The notes under the pieces were generated by a model. That model worked only from the letters and a program-made list of their open reading frames with translations, did no database searches and had not been told where the DNA came from. From Melioribacter sp. (GTDB taxonomy: Bacteria > Bacteroidota > Ignavibacteria > Ignavibacteriales > Melioribacteraceae), in contig JAOACD010000009.1 in assembly GCA_026417975.1 (NCBI GenBank), positions 310,001 to 374,000 of the forward strand: 64,000 bases of DNA, written 5' to 3'. Position 1 is the first letter of the stretch. Every line of letters begins with the position of its first letter. Made by a program: the position numbers and the translations under genes. Positions 32,476-43,259 of this stretch are shown one piece after another.

Positions 32476-34149
32476 ATGCCAAAAATAATTTTAGATGGTA
32501 AAGAAATAGAATTTAAACCTGGACAAACAATTATAGAAGCAGCAAGAGATGCAGGTATAGATATTCCACATTTTTGCTGGCATCCTAAGTTATCTGTATC
32601 AGGAAATTGCAGAATGTGTCTTGTTGAAGTTGAACAAATGCCTAAATTAGTAATATCATGTGCAACCCTAGCATCAGAAGGTATGGTTGTTCATACAAGT
32701 TCACCAAAAGCAGTAGAAGCAAGAAATGCTGTAATGGAGTTTTTGTTAATTAATCATCCACTTGACTGTCCAATTTGTGACGAAGCTGGGGAATGCAAAC
32801 TTCAGGAGTATGCTTATGCACATGGAAGAGGCGAAAGTCGTTTTGAAGAAATGAAAGTAAGAAAGGAAAAAAGAATTCAATTAGGACCATATATTAAATT
32901 CGATGCTGAAAGATGTATTTTATGCTCTAGGTGTATTAGATTTACTGATGAAATTGCAAAATCTCATCAGCTTACTTTTATTAAACGTGGTGATAAAGTA
33001 ACTATTACTACATTTCCTGGAGAATCTTTCGATAATCCCTATACTTTAAATACAACTGATATTTGCCCTGTTGGTGCGTTAACTAATCAAGATTTTAGAT
33101 TTAAGGCAAGAGTTTGGGAAATGTCAAAAACTAACTCTATTTGTATAGGTTGTGCAAGAGGATGTAATATTGAAATTTGGGTTCGTAACAATCAAATATT
33201 AAGACTAACACCTCGATATAATGAAGATGTTAATAGTTATTGGATGTGTGATAATGGTAGGTTAAATACATTTAAATTTGTTAATTCAGATTCAAGAATA
33301 GATGGTCCTTTTGTAAGGAGAAATGGATTGTTGGAAAAAGTTTCGTGGGAAGAAGCTTTAAGCGAAGCTTCTAATAAACTAAAAAAATACAAAGGTAACG
33401 AAATTGCATTCATAGGTTCTGCATATGCAACAAACGAAGATAATTTTATGTTTATTAAATTAGCTAAGTTGCTTGATGTAAAAAAAGTTATGTTTGCTAG
33501 ACATATTAAAGAAGGTGATCAAGATGATATTCTAATTCGTGAAGATAAAACTCCTAATTCCTTAGGTGCAGAGTTGATAGGTCTAATGCCAATTAATGAA
33601 AACTTATTAAACGAACTATTCGAGGAAATTAGTACTGGAAAAATTAAAGTACTTTATATTATAGAGGATGATATATTTGGTAAATATGAAAATTTGAAAG
33701 AACTAGCTAAAAAATTAGAACTTATAATTGTTCACGCAACTAATAAAAATATCACTACAGAATTTGCTGATATTTTATTTCCCGCTTCAACTTATGCAGA
33801 AAAACATGGTACATTTGTTAATTTTCAAGGTAGAGTACAGAGAATTAGACCAGCAGTTGCAACAGTTGAATTAGATAGGGCACTTGATGGAATGAGTATG
33901 AGTAGATGGGATAAATTTGGAACTCCTTTCGATAGGTGGATGCAAGGTAAAAAATATGACGCTAAACCAAGCTGGAAAATTTTAACCTCTATATCTACAA
34001 AGTTAGGCCTAAAAATAAAATATGAAATGGCAGAAGATGTTTTTGAAGATATTGCAAATACAATTGATGAATTTAAGGGGTTGGATTACGATTTGATTAG
34101 TAATAATGGAATTAAAATTAAAAATAAAGCTTATGAATACATAAAGTAA
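32476..34149 (+). CDS. nuoG: NADH-quinone oxidoreductase subunit G, short form
   Basis: 2Fe-2S Cys motif, HPLDCPICDEAGECKLQ, CILCSRCIRF, CIGCARGCNIEIW. Confidence 0.93.
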   Translation: MPKIILDGKEIEFKPGQTIIEAARDAGIDIPHFCWHPKLSVSGNCRMCLVEVEQMPKLVISCATLASEGMVVHTSSPKAVEARNAVMEFLLINHPLDCPICDEAGECKLQEYAYAHGRGESRFEEMKVRKEKRIQLGPYIKFDAERCILCSRCIRFTDEIAKSHQLTFIKRGDKVTITTFPGESFDNPYTLNTTDICPVGALTNQDFRFKARVWEMSKTNSICIGCARGCNIEIWVRNNQILRLTPRYNEDVNSYWMCDNGRLNTFKFVNSDSRIDGPFVRRNGLLEKVSWEEALSEASNKLKKYKGNEIAFIGSAYATNEDNFMFIKLAKLLDVKKVMFARHIKEGDQDDILIREDKTPNSLGAELIGLMPINENLLNELFEEISTGKIKVLYIIEDDIFGKYENLKELAKKLELIIVHATNKNITTEFADILFPASTYAEKHGTFVNFQGRVQRIRPAVATVELDRALDGMSMSRWDKFGTPFDRWMQGKKYDAKPSWKILTSISTKLGLKIKYEMAEDVFEDIANTIDEFKGLDYDLISNNGIKIKNKAYEYIK

Positions 34150-34262
34150 TTGATATGGAAACTTAATAATAAATTTTTTGAAAACTTTATTCATAAAATT
34201 GTAATGGTAGTGTAGATAAATTAAAAAACGATTTAACTATAAAAATATTTTGGAGCTAATTA

Positions 34263-35294
34263 ATGAATATTTGGGAATTAGTAATAATAACAATTGTTAA
34301 AATATTAATTGCAATTACAACACTACTTTTATCTGTTGCATATATGGTTTATTTTGAAAGGAAAATTAGTGCATGGGCTCAAAATAGATTAGGACCAAAT
34401 AGAGTGGGATATAAAGGTCTACTACAACCATTTGCTGATGTTTTTAAATTATTGTTAAAAGAAGATATAGTTCCTCAGGCTGCAAATAAGACATTACATA
34501 CATTGGCTCCTTTCATCTCATTGTTTGTTGCTTTTGCAACTTATGCTGTTGTTCCTATTGGTCCCTCAATTAATATATTTGGAAAAGAAATTAAATTAGT
34601 TGCAGCAGATGTTAATATCGGAATCCTTTACGTACTTGCTCTAACTTCTTTAGGTGTTTACGGAGTTACATTTGCGGGTTGGTCTTCAGGGAGTAAATAT
34701 TCTTTACTTGGTGGAATAAGGTCTTCTGCACAAATGATTTCTTACGAAGTATCCATGGGATTTTCAATTGCCGGAGTTTTGTTATTATCAGAATCGCTTA
34801 GACCCATTGATATTGTCAATGCTCAATATGGTTGGATGTGGAATGCAATTCTTCAACCAATTGGATTTATTACATTTGTTGTTTCAGCATTTGCAGAAAC
34901 AAATCGATTGCCTTTTGATTTACCAGAAGCAGAACCAGAATTAGTTGGGGGTTATCATACAGAATATAGTTCTTTTAAGTTTGCCGGATTCTTTTTAGCT
35001 GAATATGCAAATATGATTATTGCTAGTTGCTTAATTGTAACTTTGTATCTTGGCGGTTGGCAAATTCCTTATATCGATAAATTAGGATTAAACGCAACTG
35101 TAACAACGATTTTACAAGTTGGTGCTTTCTTATTTAAAACTGCTTTTATGCTTTTTGTATTTATATGGGTAAGATGGAGTATCCCAAGATTTAGGTATGA
35201 TCAATTAATGAATATTGGATGGAAAGTTATGTTTCCGTTATCTTTGGTCAATATAATTTGGGTTGCACTCTTAATAATGATTTTTAAGATTTAG
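34263..35294 (+). CDS. nuoH: NADH-quinone oxidoreductase subunit H
   Basis: ERKISAWAQNRLGPNRVGYKGLLQPFADVFKLLLKED; AETNRLPFDLPEAEPELVGGYHTEYSS. Confidence 0.98.
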   Translation: MNIWELVIITIVKILIAITTLLLSVAYMVYFERKISAWAQNRLGPNRVGYKGLLQPFADVFKLLLKEDIVPQAANKTLHTLAPFISLFVAFATYAVVPIGPSINIFGKEIKLVAADVNIGILYVLALTSLGVYGVTFAGWSSGSKYSLLGGIRSSAQMISYEVSMGFSIAGVLLLSESLRPIDIVNAQYGWMWNAILQPIGFITFVVSAFAETNRLPFDLPEAEPELVGGYHTEYSSFKFAGFFLAEYANMIIASCLIVTLYLGGWQIPYIDKLGLNATVTTILQVGAFLFKTAFMLFVFIWVRWSIPRFRYDQLMNIGWKVMFPLSLVNIIWVALLIMIFKI

Positions 35295-35309
35295 TTTGAA
35301 AGGAATAAT

Positions 35310-35804
35310 ATGGTAGCTAAGAAAAGAAAAAAGAACTTAAATTTTTTTGAGCGAATATATATTGTAGAAATTATAAAAGGGATGATTCTGACCTTAAAAA
35401 ATATGTTTCGTCCAAAGTTTACAATGGAATATCCGGAAGTTAAATTTGAACCACCAGCATCTTACCGTGGAAGACCAGTATTAGTTTTAGATGAAAATGG
35501 AGTAGAAAGGTGTGTGGCATGTGGCTTATGTTCAAGAGTTTGTCCTGCTCTTGCAATAGAAGTTCAAGCAGCAGAAACAGAATATGAAAAAGAAAGATAT
35601 CCAGAAAAGTTTGAAATTAATATGCTTCGCTGTATTTTTTGTGGCTTTTGCGAAGAAGTTTGTCCAGAAGAAGCTATTGTAATGAGCAAAGATTACGAAT
35701 TAGTGTATACTAACCGTGAAGATGCAATTTATGGAAAAGATAAATTATTAGTTCCAATCGAACAATTAAGAGACAGAATTGAATTTTTAAGAAAATTTAA
35801 ATAA
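35310..35804 (+). CDS. nuoI: NADH-quinone oxidoreductase subunit I
   Basis: Two 4Fe-4S motifs [16 protein letters not shown] and [16 protein letters not shown]. Confidence 0.97.
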   Translation: MVAKKRKKNLNFFERIYIVEIIKGMILTLKNMFRPKFTMEYPEVKFEPPASYRGRPVLVLDENGVERCVACGLCSRVCPALAIEVQAAETEYEKERYPEKFEINMLRCIFCGFCEEVCPEEAIVMSKDYELVYTNREDAIYGKDKLLVPIEQLRDRIEFLRKFK

Positions 35805-35910
35805 TGTGTTTGACTTAGCATTATTTGGTCATTTGAGGGACTAAGACTAATAATATTTTTTCATTAATTATTTTTTATTAGTTTGAAAGAGAAATATCTA
35901 AAGTTTAATA

Positions 35911-37449
35911 ATGTTTTCAAAAGTACTCTCTGCAGCTACTTTTGGAATTGACGCCTACAAAGTTGAGGTCGAAACCCACAGCGAAAAACAGCTTCCCTCA
36001 ATTACAATTGTTGGTTTACCAGACAATGCTGTTAAAGAAAGTAAAGAGCGCATTGTTGCAGCACTATCTAATTCAGGAATAGAACTTCATTATAAAAAAA
36101 TAACTGTAAATTTAGCACCTGCAGACATAAAAAAAGAAGGAAGTGCTTTTGATTTACCAATAGCAATAGGTATTCTTGCAGCAAATGAAATTGTAAGCCA
36201 ATCTTTATTAGAAAAGTCTTTATTGCTTGGTGAACTTTCTCTTGATGGTTCATTACGCAGAATAAAAGGTAGTTTACCAATTGCAGTAGAAGCAAGAAGA
36301 TTAGGTATAAAAAATTTAATTCTCCCAAAAGATTCAGTTAAAGAGGCTTCGATAGTTGATGGAATTGACGTTTATGGCTTTGAAAATTTAACTGAGGTAA
36401 TCCAATTTCTTAATTCAGAAAATAGTTTTGAACCTATTCGCACAGATAAAAATGAAGTATTCGCAGAAGTTAACAATTATCATCTTGACTTTTCTGATGT
36501 TAAAGGCCAAGAAAATGCTAAACGAGCACTTGAAATAGCTGCTGCTGGTGGACATAATATTATTATGATTGGTCCCCCTGGTTCGGGTAAAACAATGCTT
36601 GCCAAGAGATTGCCAACAATACTTCCACCACTTACTTTTGAAGAGGCTCTAGAGACAACAAAAATTCACTCGGTTGCTGGAATTCTTCCTAAGGATAAAG
36701 CATTAATAACTGAAAGACCTTTCAGAAATCCACATCATACTGTTAGCGATGCAGCGCTAATTGGTGGTGGTAGCATACCTCGACCTGGAGAAGTTTCGTT
36801 TGCACATCATGGCGTTTTGTTTTTAGATGAATTACCAGAGTTTAAAAAAAATGTATTGGAAGTTTTACGTCAGCCACTTGAAGATTCTAAGGTTACTATT
36901 AGCCGCTCTAAAATGTCCTTAGAATTTCCAGCAAACTTTATGCTAGCTGCGGCAATGAACCCATGTCCTTGTGGTTATTTTACTGACCCATCTAAAGAAT
37001 GCACTTGTACAACAGCTCAAATTCAAAAATATATGGCAAAAATTTCTGGCCCACTTCTCGATAGAATTGACATTCATATTGAAGTTCCACCAGTAAAATT
37101 TAAAGAACTTTCGTCATCTGACTCTGGCGAAAGGTCTGAGGTGATTAGAAAAAGAGTAGTTGCTGCCAGAGAAATACAACTAAAAAGATTTGCAGGCTTG
37201 AAAAATATTTACTGTAATGCTCATATGACATCAAAAGAAATCCGAAAGTTTTGTAAACTTGATAGTCGATGTGAAGAGCTTCTTAAAATGGCTATGACCC
37301 GCTTAGGATTATCTGCACGCGCTTATGATAGAATTATTAAAGTTAGTAGAACAATAGCAGATTTAGATAATTCAGAAAATATTTTGCCACAACATATAAG
37401 TGAAGCAATTCAGTATAGAGCACTTGATAGAGAATTATGGGGACATTAA
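35911..37449 (+). CDS. ComM/YifB-family Mg-chelatase-like AAA+ ATPase
   Basis: [33 protein letters not shown]; full-length family pattern. Confidence 0.96.
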   Translation: MFSKVLSAATFGIDAYKVEVETHSEKQLPSITIVGLPDNAVKESKERIVAALSNSGIELHYKKITVNLAPADIKKEGSAFDLPIAIGILAANEIVSQSLLEKSLLLGELSLDGSLRRIKGSLPIAVEARRLGIKNLILPKDSVKEASIVDGIDVYGFENLTEVIQFLNSENSFEPIRTDKNEVFAEVNNYHLDFSDVKGQENAKRALEIAAAGGHNIIMIGPPGSGKTMLAKRLPTILPPLTFEEALETTKIHSVAGILPKDKALITERPFRNPHHTVSDAALIGGGSIPRPGEVSFAHHGVLFLDELPEFKKNVLEVLRQPLEDSKVTISRSKMSLEFPANFMLAAAMNPCPCGYFTDPSKECTCTTAQIQKYMAKISGPLLDRIDIHIEVPPVKFKELSSSDSGERSEVIRKRVVAAREIQLKRFAGLKNIYCNAHMTSKEIRKFCKLDSRCEELLKMAMTRLGLSARAYDRIIKVSRTIADLDNSENILPQHISEAIQYRALDRELWGH

Positions 37450-37573
37450 TGATATTTGAAAGTGAATATCAACTGTTATTACAATCCAGTATTAAAACTA
37501 TTTGACAAATTTCATATTAATTACTTTCTTCATTATATAATTTTGAAATTTTGCAAAAAATAAGAGGAACAAC

Positions 37574-39436
37574 ATGAGAACTAAATGTATGTTAGATAAC
37601 TTAAATATTTCTCGTTTTCTTGTTGTAATTTTATTTTGTTTTTTAACCTTCCGGTTTTATGCTCAGCCATCTGGTGGTCCTTATGGTCCTATTTACCAAG
37701 TTTATGAATTACCTAAAGTTTCTGGTAAAATTTACTTTGTTTCTCCAGATGGAAAAAAGGAAAATTCAGGTGAATCACTTTCTGCTCCAACTACAATTGA
37801 ATCTGCTATCGAAAAAGCAAAAACAGGCGATGCAATAATTCTAAGAGGTGGAATTTATAGAACAGGAAATTTAGTTTTTAATCAAGGAATAATTATCCAA
37901 CCTTATAAAGATGAACAACCAATTTTTAAAGGTACATATATAGCAAAAGAATGGAAAAGTTTGGGAAATGGTTTGTGGATAACAAAATGGGATAGATTAT
38001 TTCCATCAAAACCTGCTGATTGGTGGATGCGCGAAAGAGAAGGCAAAAAAACACCTCTTCATAAATTTAACAATGACATGGTTTTTATTAATGGTAAATT
38101 TTTGCAGTCTGCTGGATGGGAAGGTGAAGTTGATGAAAACTCTTTTTACATCGACTATGATAGAGGAATAGTATATATAGGGACAGATCCAACTAATAAA
38201 CTTGTTGAAATAACAGCCTTTGATGCTGCATTTATTCGTACTACTAAAGAAGTTCATGGTAAAGTTTCTGATAAAAAGGGACCAAAGATTAGGGGGATAA
38301 AATTTACTCAGTATGCCTATAGAGCAATTGAAATTGAAGGAACAGAGCCAGAAGGACCAGCAGATGAAAAAACTTTTGGAAAAGATGTGGTTGGAACTTT
38401 AATAGAAAATTGTGAAATATCATTTTGTTCAAGGGTGGCTGGTTATTTAAGAGGAGATAGTTTAGTAATCCGACACTGTAAAATAAGTGATACAAGCACA
38501 GAAGGAATTTATATTATTAGTTCAAATGATGTTTTATTAGAAAAAAATATCTTTACTAGAAATAACATTGAGAAAATTACTGGATATTACCCAGCTGCGG
38601 TTAAAATTTTTAATCAATGTCATCGTGTGACTTGTAATGATAATTTGGTTATTGATTTACCCTATTCTAATGGCATTTGGTATGACGTAGGAAATGTTGA
38701 TGGAGTTTTTATTAACAACTGGGTAGAAAATGTAGGAAATAATAGAACCCAATTAAATGTTAACCAACCTTGGCCAAGTGATAATGGGTTTTTCTTCGAA
38801 ATTTCTAAAGGAGTAGTATGTGCAGGGAATGTTTTTGTTAACTGTGATCATGGTATTTGGATATTGAATAGTTCTGATGCAAAAATTTTTAACAACACTT
38901 TTATTAATAGTACTGCTTGTATTTCTCGAAACGCAAGAGTTGCAGCAGGTGACCACTTTGGTTGGCATGCAAGTACTGGACCAGATGTTGATAAAAGAGA
39001 AGGACATATTTTTGTTAATAACTTAATGTATGGAGATGAAAATTTTAATAGACCACTCCTTTATGTGTGGCAGCCTGCAATCTTGTGCGAAAAATTAAAG
39101 AAACCTCAGCTTAAAATGCTCGATTATAATATTTATATTCGTCAATCTAATCTGAATAATGACATACTGATCCTATGGAGCCCGGTAAATAATGAAAAAT
39201 GCCTAGCAGAATTAAAGTCTTTAGAAGAGCTAAGAAACCTACTTCCTGAATTTTCTGGTAATTGCAAATATTATTCTGATTATAATTTCCCGATATTTAA
39301 ATCTATTGAACTAAAAGACTTTCATCTACTTAAAGTAATAACTAACTTAGAGAAAGGAATGGCCTTGCCTAAAGAGCTAAAAAAATTTATTCGCAGTAAT
39401 AAAACTTATATAGGTGCTTATCCATTACTAAATTAA
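37574..39436 (+). CDS. Secreted right-handed parallel beta-helix protein
   Basis: N-terminal signal peptide; YFVSPDGKKENSGESLSAPTTIESAIEKAKTGDAIILRGGIYR; repeated N/D-rich helix turns. Confidence 0.85.
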   Translation: MRTKCMLDNLNISRFLVVILFCFLTFRFYAQPSGGPYGPIYQVYELPKVSGKIYFVSPDGKKENSGESLSAPTTIESAIEKAKTGDAIILRGGIYRTGNLVFNQGIIIQPYKDEQPIFKGTYIAKEWKSLGNGLWITKWDRLFPSKPADWWMREREGKKTPLHKFNNDMVFINGKFLQSAGWEGEVDENSFYIDYDRGIVYIGTDPTNKLVEITAFDAAFIRTTKEVHGKVSDKKGPKIRGIKFTQYAYRAIEIEGTEPEGPADEKTFGKDVVGTLIENCEISFCSRVAGYLRGDSLVIRHCKISDTSTEGIYIISSNDVLLEKNIFTRNNIEKITGYYPAAVKIFNQCHRVTCNDNLVIDLPYSNGIWYDVGNVDGVFINNWVENVGNNRTQLNVNQPWPSDNGFFFEISKGVVCAGNVFVNCDHGIWILNSSDAKIFNNTFINSTACISRNARVAAGDHFGWHASTGPDVDKREGHIFVNNLMYGDENFNRPLLYVWQPAILCEKLKKPQLKMLDYNIYIRQSNLNNDILILWSPVNNEKCLAELKSLEELRNLLPEFSGNCKYYSDYNFPIFKSIELKDFHLLKVITNLEKGMALPKELKKFIRSNKTYIGAYPLLN

Positions 39437-39522
39437 AATTTAGCTTTAATTTTTTTATAAAGTTAAATTTAACTTTTTATGCATTGTTATTTATAATTAT
39501 GCAAAAAATTTTTAAATAATAC

Positions 39523-39551
39523 TTGACATAATATTTTTTATCTATTATAAT
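39523..39551 (+). promoter_or_regulatory. Consensus sigma70-type promoter of ilv-leu operon
   Basis: TTGACA (39523-39528), 17-nt spacer, TATAAT (39546-39551). Confidence 0.9.
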
Positions 39552-39563
39552 TGTACAAGAGTT

Positions 39564-39725
39564 ATGAAAGACAATAACAAACATATTGCATTGTTAAAAG
39601 GTCTCGAAGAGCAACATAGGCTCTCAGGTCTAAACTATACAAGAAAGAAAATAGGCACATCTTTAGATATACTTCCTCTAGGGATTACAATCCTAATTAT
39701 CAATCTAATTATAATTCTAGGCTAA
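39564..39725 (+). CDS. Putative Ile/Leu-rich leader peptide of ilv-leu operon (53 aa)
   Basis: ATG...TAA: MKDNNKHIALLKGLEEQHRLSGLNYTRKKIGTSLDILPLGITILIINLIIILG; 13 Ile/Leu in the last 19 residues; just after promoter, upstream of ilvD; too short for the ORF track. Confidence 0.85.
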   Translation: MKDNNKHIALLKGLEEQHRLSGLNYTRKKIGTSLDILPLGITILIINLIIILG

Positions 39726-39809
39726 TATTTATTAGTCAATCCCTAAAATTTTTTTATGAGTTTCAAAATTTAGGGATTGACTAAGTCCCTAAAGTATATC
39801 TAAAGATGT
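39657..39809 (+). promoter_or_regulatory. Attenuator-like region with nested and alternative inverted repeats
   Basis: ACATCTTTAGATATACTT (39657-39674) pairs perfectly with AAGTATATCTAAAGATGT (39792-39809); TTAGTCAATCCCTAAA (39732-39747) pairs perfectly with TTTAGGGATTGACTAA (39769-39784); alternative pairings TAGGGATT/AATCCCTA and TTTAGGGA/TCCCTAAA. Confidence 0.82.
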
Positions 39810-39834
39810 TTAAAATAAAAACGAGAGGTTTAAG

Positions 39835-41517
39835 ATGAGATCGGATTTAATAAAAAAAGGTTTTGATAAAGCTCCTCACAGAAGCCTTCTTAAGGCTACA
39901 GGAGTAATAAAATCTGATGATGATTTTAATAAACCATTCATCGGGATTTGCAATTCTTATATAGATTTAATACCAGGTCATGTACACCTCCAGGAATTCG
40001 GAAAAATAATAAAAGAAGAAGTGCGTAAAGCTGGTGGAGTTCCATTTGAATTTAATACCATTGGTGTAGATGATGGTATAGCAATGGGACATATAGGAAT
40101 GCGATTTTCTTTAGCAAGTAGAGAATTAATTGCTGATAGTTTAGAAACTGTTGTAGAAGCTCATAGACTTGATGGCTTGATATGTATTCCAAACTGCGAT
40201 AAAATTGTGCCTGGTATGCTCATGGGAGCTGCAAGAGTTAATATTCCTACTGTTTTTGTTTCTGGTGGACCGATGAAAGCAGGTTATACCCCTTCAGGCG
40301 AAGTTGTAGATTTAATTTCGGTATTTGAAGGAGTTGGCCAATTTTCAGCAGGAAAAATAGATGAAAAGAAATTAAAAGAGTTGGAAGATTATAGTTGTCC
40401 TACTTGTGGTTCTTGCTCTGGAATGTTTACTGCAAATTCAATGAACTGCTTAATGGAAGCATTAGGAATGGCTTTGCCTGGTAACGGAACAATACTTGCA
40501 GTTGATCCTAAAAGACATGAACTTGCTCGCCAAGCAGCACATAAAATTATGGAATTAATTAAACTTGATTTAAAGCCAAGAGATATTATTACTCGTGAGT
40601 CTATATTAAATGCTTTTGCTTTAGATATGGCAATGGGAGGAAGTACAAATACAATTCTTCATACCATTGCAATTGCAAACGAAGCAGGTATAGAATTTAA
40701 ACTTGAGGAGATTAATAAATTATCAGAGAAGGTACCTTATTTATGTAAGGTTTCGCCTGCTACAAAGTTTGTTCATATAGAAGATGTAGATAGAGCAGGT
40801 GGTGTTTCAGCAATATTAAAAGAACTTTCCAAGCTCGATGGTGTTCTTAATCTTTCTTGTCCAACTGTAACAGGAAAAACTTTGGGAGAAAACATAAAAG
40901 ATGCTGAGATTAAAGATAGGAATGTAATAAGAACAATAGATAATCCATTTCGAAAAACTGGTGGTTTGGCTGTCTTATTTGGTAACTTGGCTCCCAAAGG
41001 TTCAATAGTGAAAACTGGAGCGGTTGAAGAAAATATGTTAGTGTTTAAGGGACCAGCAATTGTATTTAATTCCCAAGATGAAGCAATAGAAGGAATCAGA
41101 AGTGGTAAGGTAAAACCTGGTCATGTTGTTGTTATTCGTTATGAAGGACCAAAAGGCGGTCCAGGAATGCCTGAGATGTTAGCTCCAACTAGTGAAATTA
41201 TGGGAATGGGTTTAGGTGATAAAGTGGCATTAATTACAGATGGAAGATTTTCTGGAGGAACGAGAGGTGCATGTATTGGGCATATATCTCCTGAGGCAGC
41301 AGAGCGAGGCCCTATTGCAGCTCTAAGAGATGGTGATATTATTTCGATTGATATTCCTAATTATTCATTAAATGTAGAGTTAAGTGACGAAGAAATCCAG
41401 AAAAGACTAAGTGAACTTCCTAAGTTTAAACCAAAAATCAATAATGGGTATTTAGGACGTTACTCTAGAATGGTTACATCTGCTCATACAGGAGCAATTT
41501 TAAGTTTGCCAGAATAA
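39835..41517 (+). CDS. ilvD: Dihydroxy-acid dehydratase
   Basis: [45 protein letters not shown]. Confidence 0.98.
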   Translation: MRSDLIKKGFDKAPHRSLLKATGVIKSDDDFNKPFIGICNSYIDLIPGHVHLQEFGKIIKEEVRKAGGVPFEFNTIGVDDGIAMGHIGMRFSLASRELIADSLETVVEAHRLDGLICIPNCDKIVPGMLMGAARVNIPTVFVSGGPMKAGYTPSGEVVDLISVFEGVGQFSAGKIDEKKLKELEDYSCPTCGSCSGMFTANSMNCLMEALGMALPGNGTILAVDPKRHELARQAAHKIMELIKLDLKPRDIITRESILNAFALDMAMGGSTNTILHTIAIANEAGIEFKLEEINKLSEKVPYLCKVSPATKFVHIEDVDRAGGVSAILKELSKLDGVLNLSCPTVTGKTLGENIKDAEIKDRNVIRTIDNPFRKTGGLAVLFGNLAPKGSIVKTGAVEENMLVFKGPAIVFNSQDEAIEGIRSGKVKPGHVVVIRYEGPKGGPGMPEMLAPTSEIMGMGLGDKVALITDGRFSGGTRGACIGHISPEAAERGPIAALRDGDIISIDIPNYSLNVELSDEEIQKRLSELPKFKPKINNGYLGRYSRMVTSAHTGAILSLPE

Positions 41518-41539
41518 AAACAAAAGAGAGGATTTATAT

Positions 41540-43258
41540 ATGAATTCAAGAAAAAAAAGTATGACCGGAGCCGATATATTTTTTGAGTGTCTTAGGCGTG
41601 AGGGTGTCGAATATATTTTCGGTTACCCAGGTGGTGCTGTCTTAAAGATTTATGAAAAACTTTACGATATTGATTTTCTCAAACATATACTTGTTCGTCA
41701 CGAACAAGGGGCAACCCATATGGCAGAGGGTTATGCTAAGGCCACAGGAAAAGTAGGAGTCGTTTTAGTAACATCGGGACCAGGAGCAACTAATACAGTT
41801 ACAGGAATAGCAGATGCCTATATGGATTCTGTGCCTATTGTTGTTTTTACAGGTCAGGTACCAACTCATCTAATTGGAAATGATGCTTTTCAGGAAGCTG
41901 ATATTTGTGGAATTACAAGACCTATTACTAAACATAATTTCTTAGTAAGAGATGTTTCTGAACTTGCAACTACAATTAAACAAGCGTTTTATATTGCTTC
42001 TACTGGGAGACCTGGACCTGTAGTTGTTGATTTGCCAAAAAATGTTATTAATAGTATAACTGAATTTGACTATCCTGATAAAATTGAATTAAGAGGATAT
42101 AAACCAAGAGTTCATGGGAACCAAAATCAAATTAAAAAAGCTGCTATGATGATTCAAAAGTCGAAGAGACCTTTGCTTTATGTAGGTGGTGGTGTTATAA
42201 TGTCAGGAGGACATCGTGAATTATATCTTCTTGCAAAAGAAAATAATCTTCCTGTTACAATGACTCTTCAAGGTTTGGGAGCTTTTCCAGGTTCAGACCC
42301 TCAGTCTCTTGGAATGTTAGGAATGCACGGAACTTATTGGGCTAACCAGGCAGTTAATAATTGTGACTTATTGATTTCTCTTGGAGCTAGATTCGATGAT
42401 AGAGTGACAGGTAAAATTGAAACTTTTGCAACAAAAGCCTACAAAATTCATGTCGACATAGATCCAACATGTATTGATAAAAATGTTATAGTTGATTTAC
42501 CAATAGTTGGAGATGTTAAACATGTTATGGCAGAATTAGCAGCAGAAATTTCTGAAAAACCAGATGTTACAGAATGGTGGGAACAAATTCATGCCTGGAA
42601 AGAGGAATGTCCACTTGAGTATGATATGTCTGATGGAAGATTAAGAGCACAATACATCATCGAAAAATTATCTGATCTTACTAAAGGTGATGCTATTGTA
42701 GTTACAGATGTAGGACAGCATCAAATGTGGGTTGCTCAGTACTATAAGTTTAATTATCCTAGAACTCATATTACTAGCGGTGGCTTAGGCACAATGGGTT
42801 TTGCACTTCCTGCATCTATTGGAGTAGCTTTTGCTGTAAAAGATAAGCCGATTTTGTGTATAACTGGCGATGGTGGCTTCCAAATGAATATGCAAGAACT
42901 TGCAACTGCAGCGTATCATAAACTCCCAATAAAAATTTTTATTATAAATAATTCTTTCCTTGGAATGGTTCGTCAATGGCAAGAATTATTTCATGCAGAA
43001 AAATATAGCTTTACCGACTTATCTGATAGCAATCCAGATTTCGTTAAACTAGCAGAAGCATTTGATATTAAAGCTTATTCTGTAAGTAACATTAGCGATG
43101 TAGAACCTGTGCTTAAAGAAGCTTTGTCTTATAACGAAGGACCAATACTCGTTGATTTTAGAGTAGTTAAAGAAGATATGGTCTTTCCAATTGTCCCAGC
43201 CGGGGCTTCAATAAGTGATATGATTATTCGCAGATTAGATCCAAAGGAGATGATGTAA
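41540..43258 (+). CDS. ilvB: Acetolactate synthase large subunit
   Basis: GYPGGAVLKIYEKL; HMAEGYAKATGKVGVVLVTSGPGATN; GDGGFQMNMQEL. Confidence 0.97.
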   Translation: MNSRKKSMTGADIFFECLRREGVEYIFGYPGGAVLKIYEKLYDIDFLKHILVRHEQGATHMAEGYAKATGKVGVVLVTSGPGATNTVTGIADAYMDSVPIVVFTGQVPTHLIGNDAFQEADICGITRPITKHNFLVRDVSELATTIKQAFYIASTGRPGPVVVDLPKNVINSITEFDYPDKIELRGYKPRVHGNQNQIKKAAMMIQKSKRPLLYVGGGVIMSGGHRELYLLAKENNLPVTMTLQGLGAFPGSDPQSLGMLGMHGTYWANQAVNNCDLLISLGARFDDRVTGKIETFATKAYKIHVDIDPTCIDKNVIVDLPIVGDVKHVMAELAAEISEKPDVTEWWEQIHAWKEECPLEYDMSDGRLRAQYIIEKLSDLTKGDAIVVTDVGQHQMWVAQYYKFNYPRTHITSGGLGTMGFALPASIGVAFAVKDKPILCITGDGGFQMNMQELATAAYHKLPIKIFIINNSFLGMVRQWQELFHAEKYSFTDLSDSNPDFVKLAEAFDIKAYSVSNISDVEPVLKEALSYNEGPILVDFRVVKEDMVFPIVPAGASISDMIIRRLDPKEMM

Positions 43259-43259
43259 T

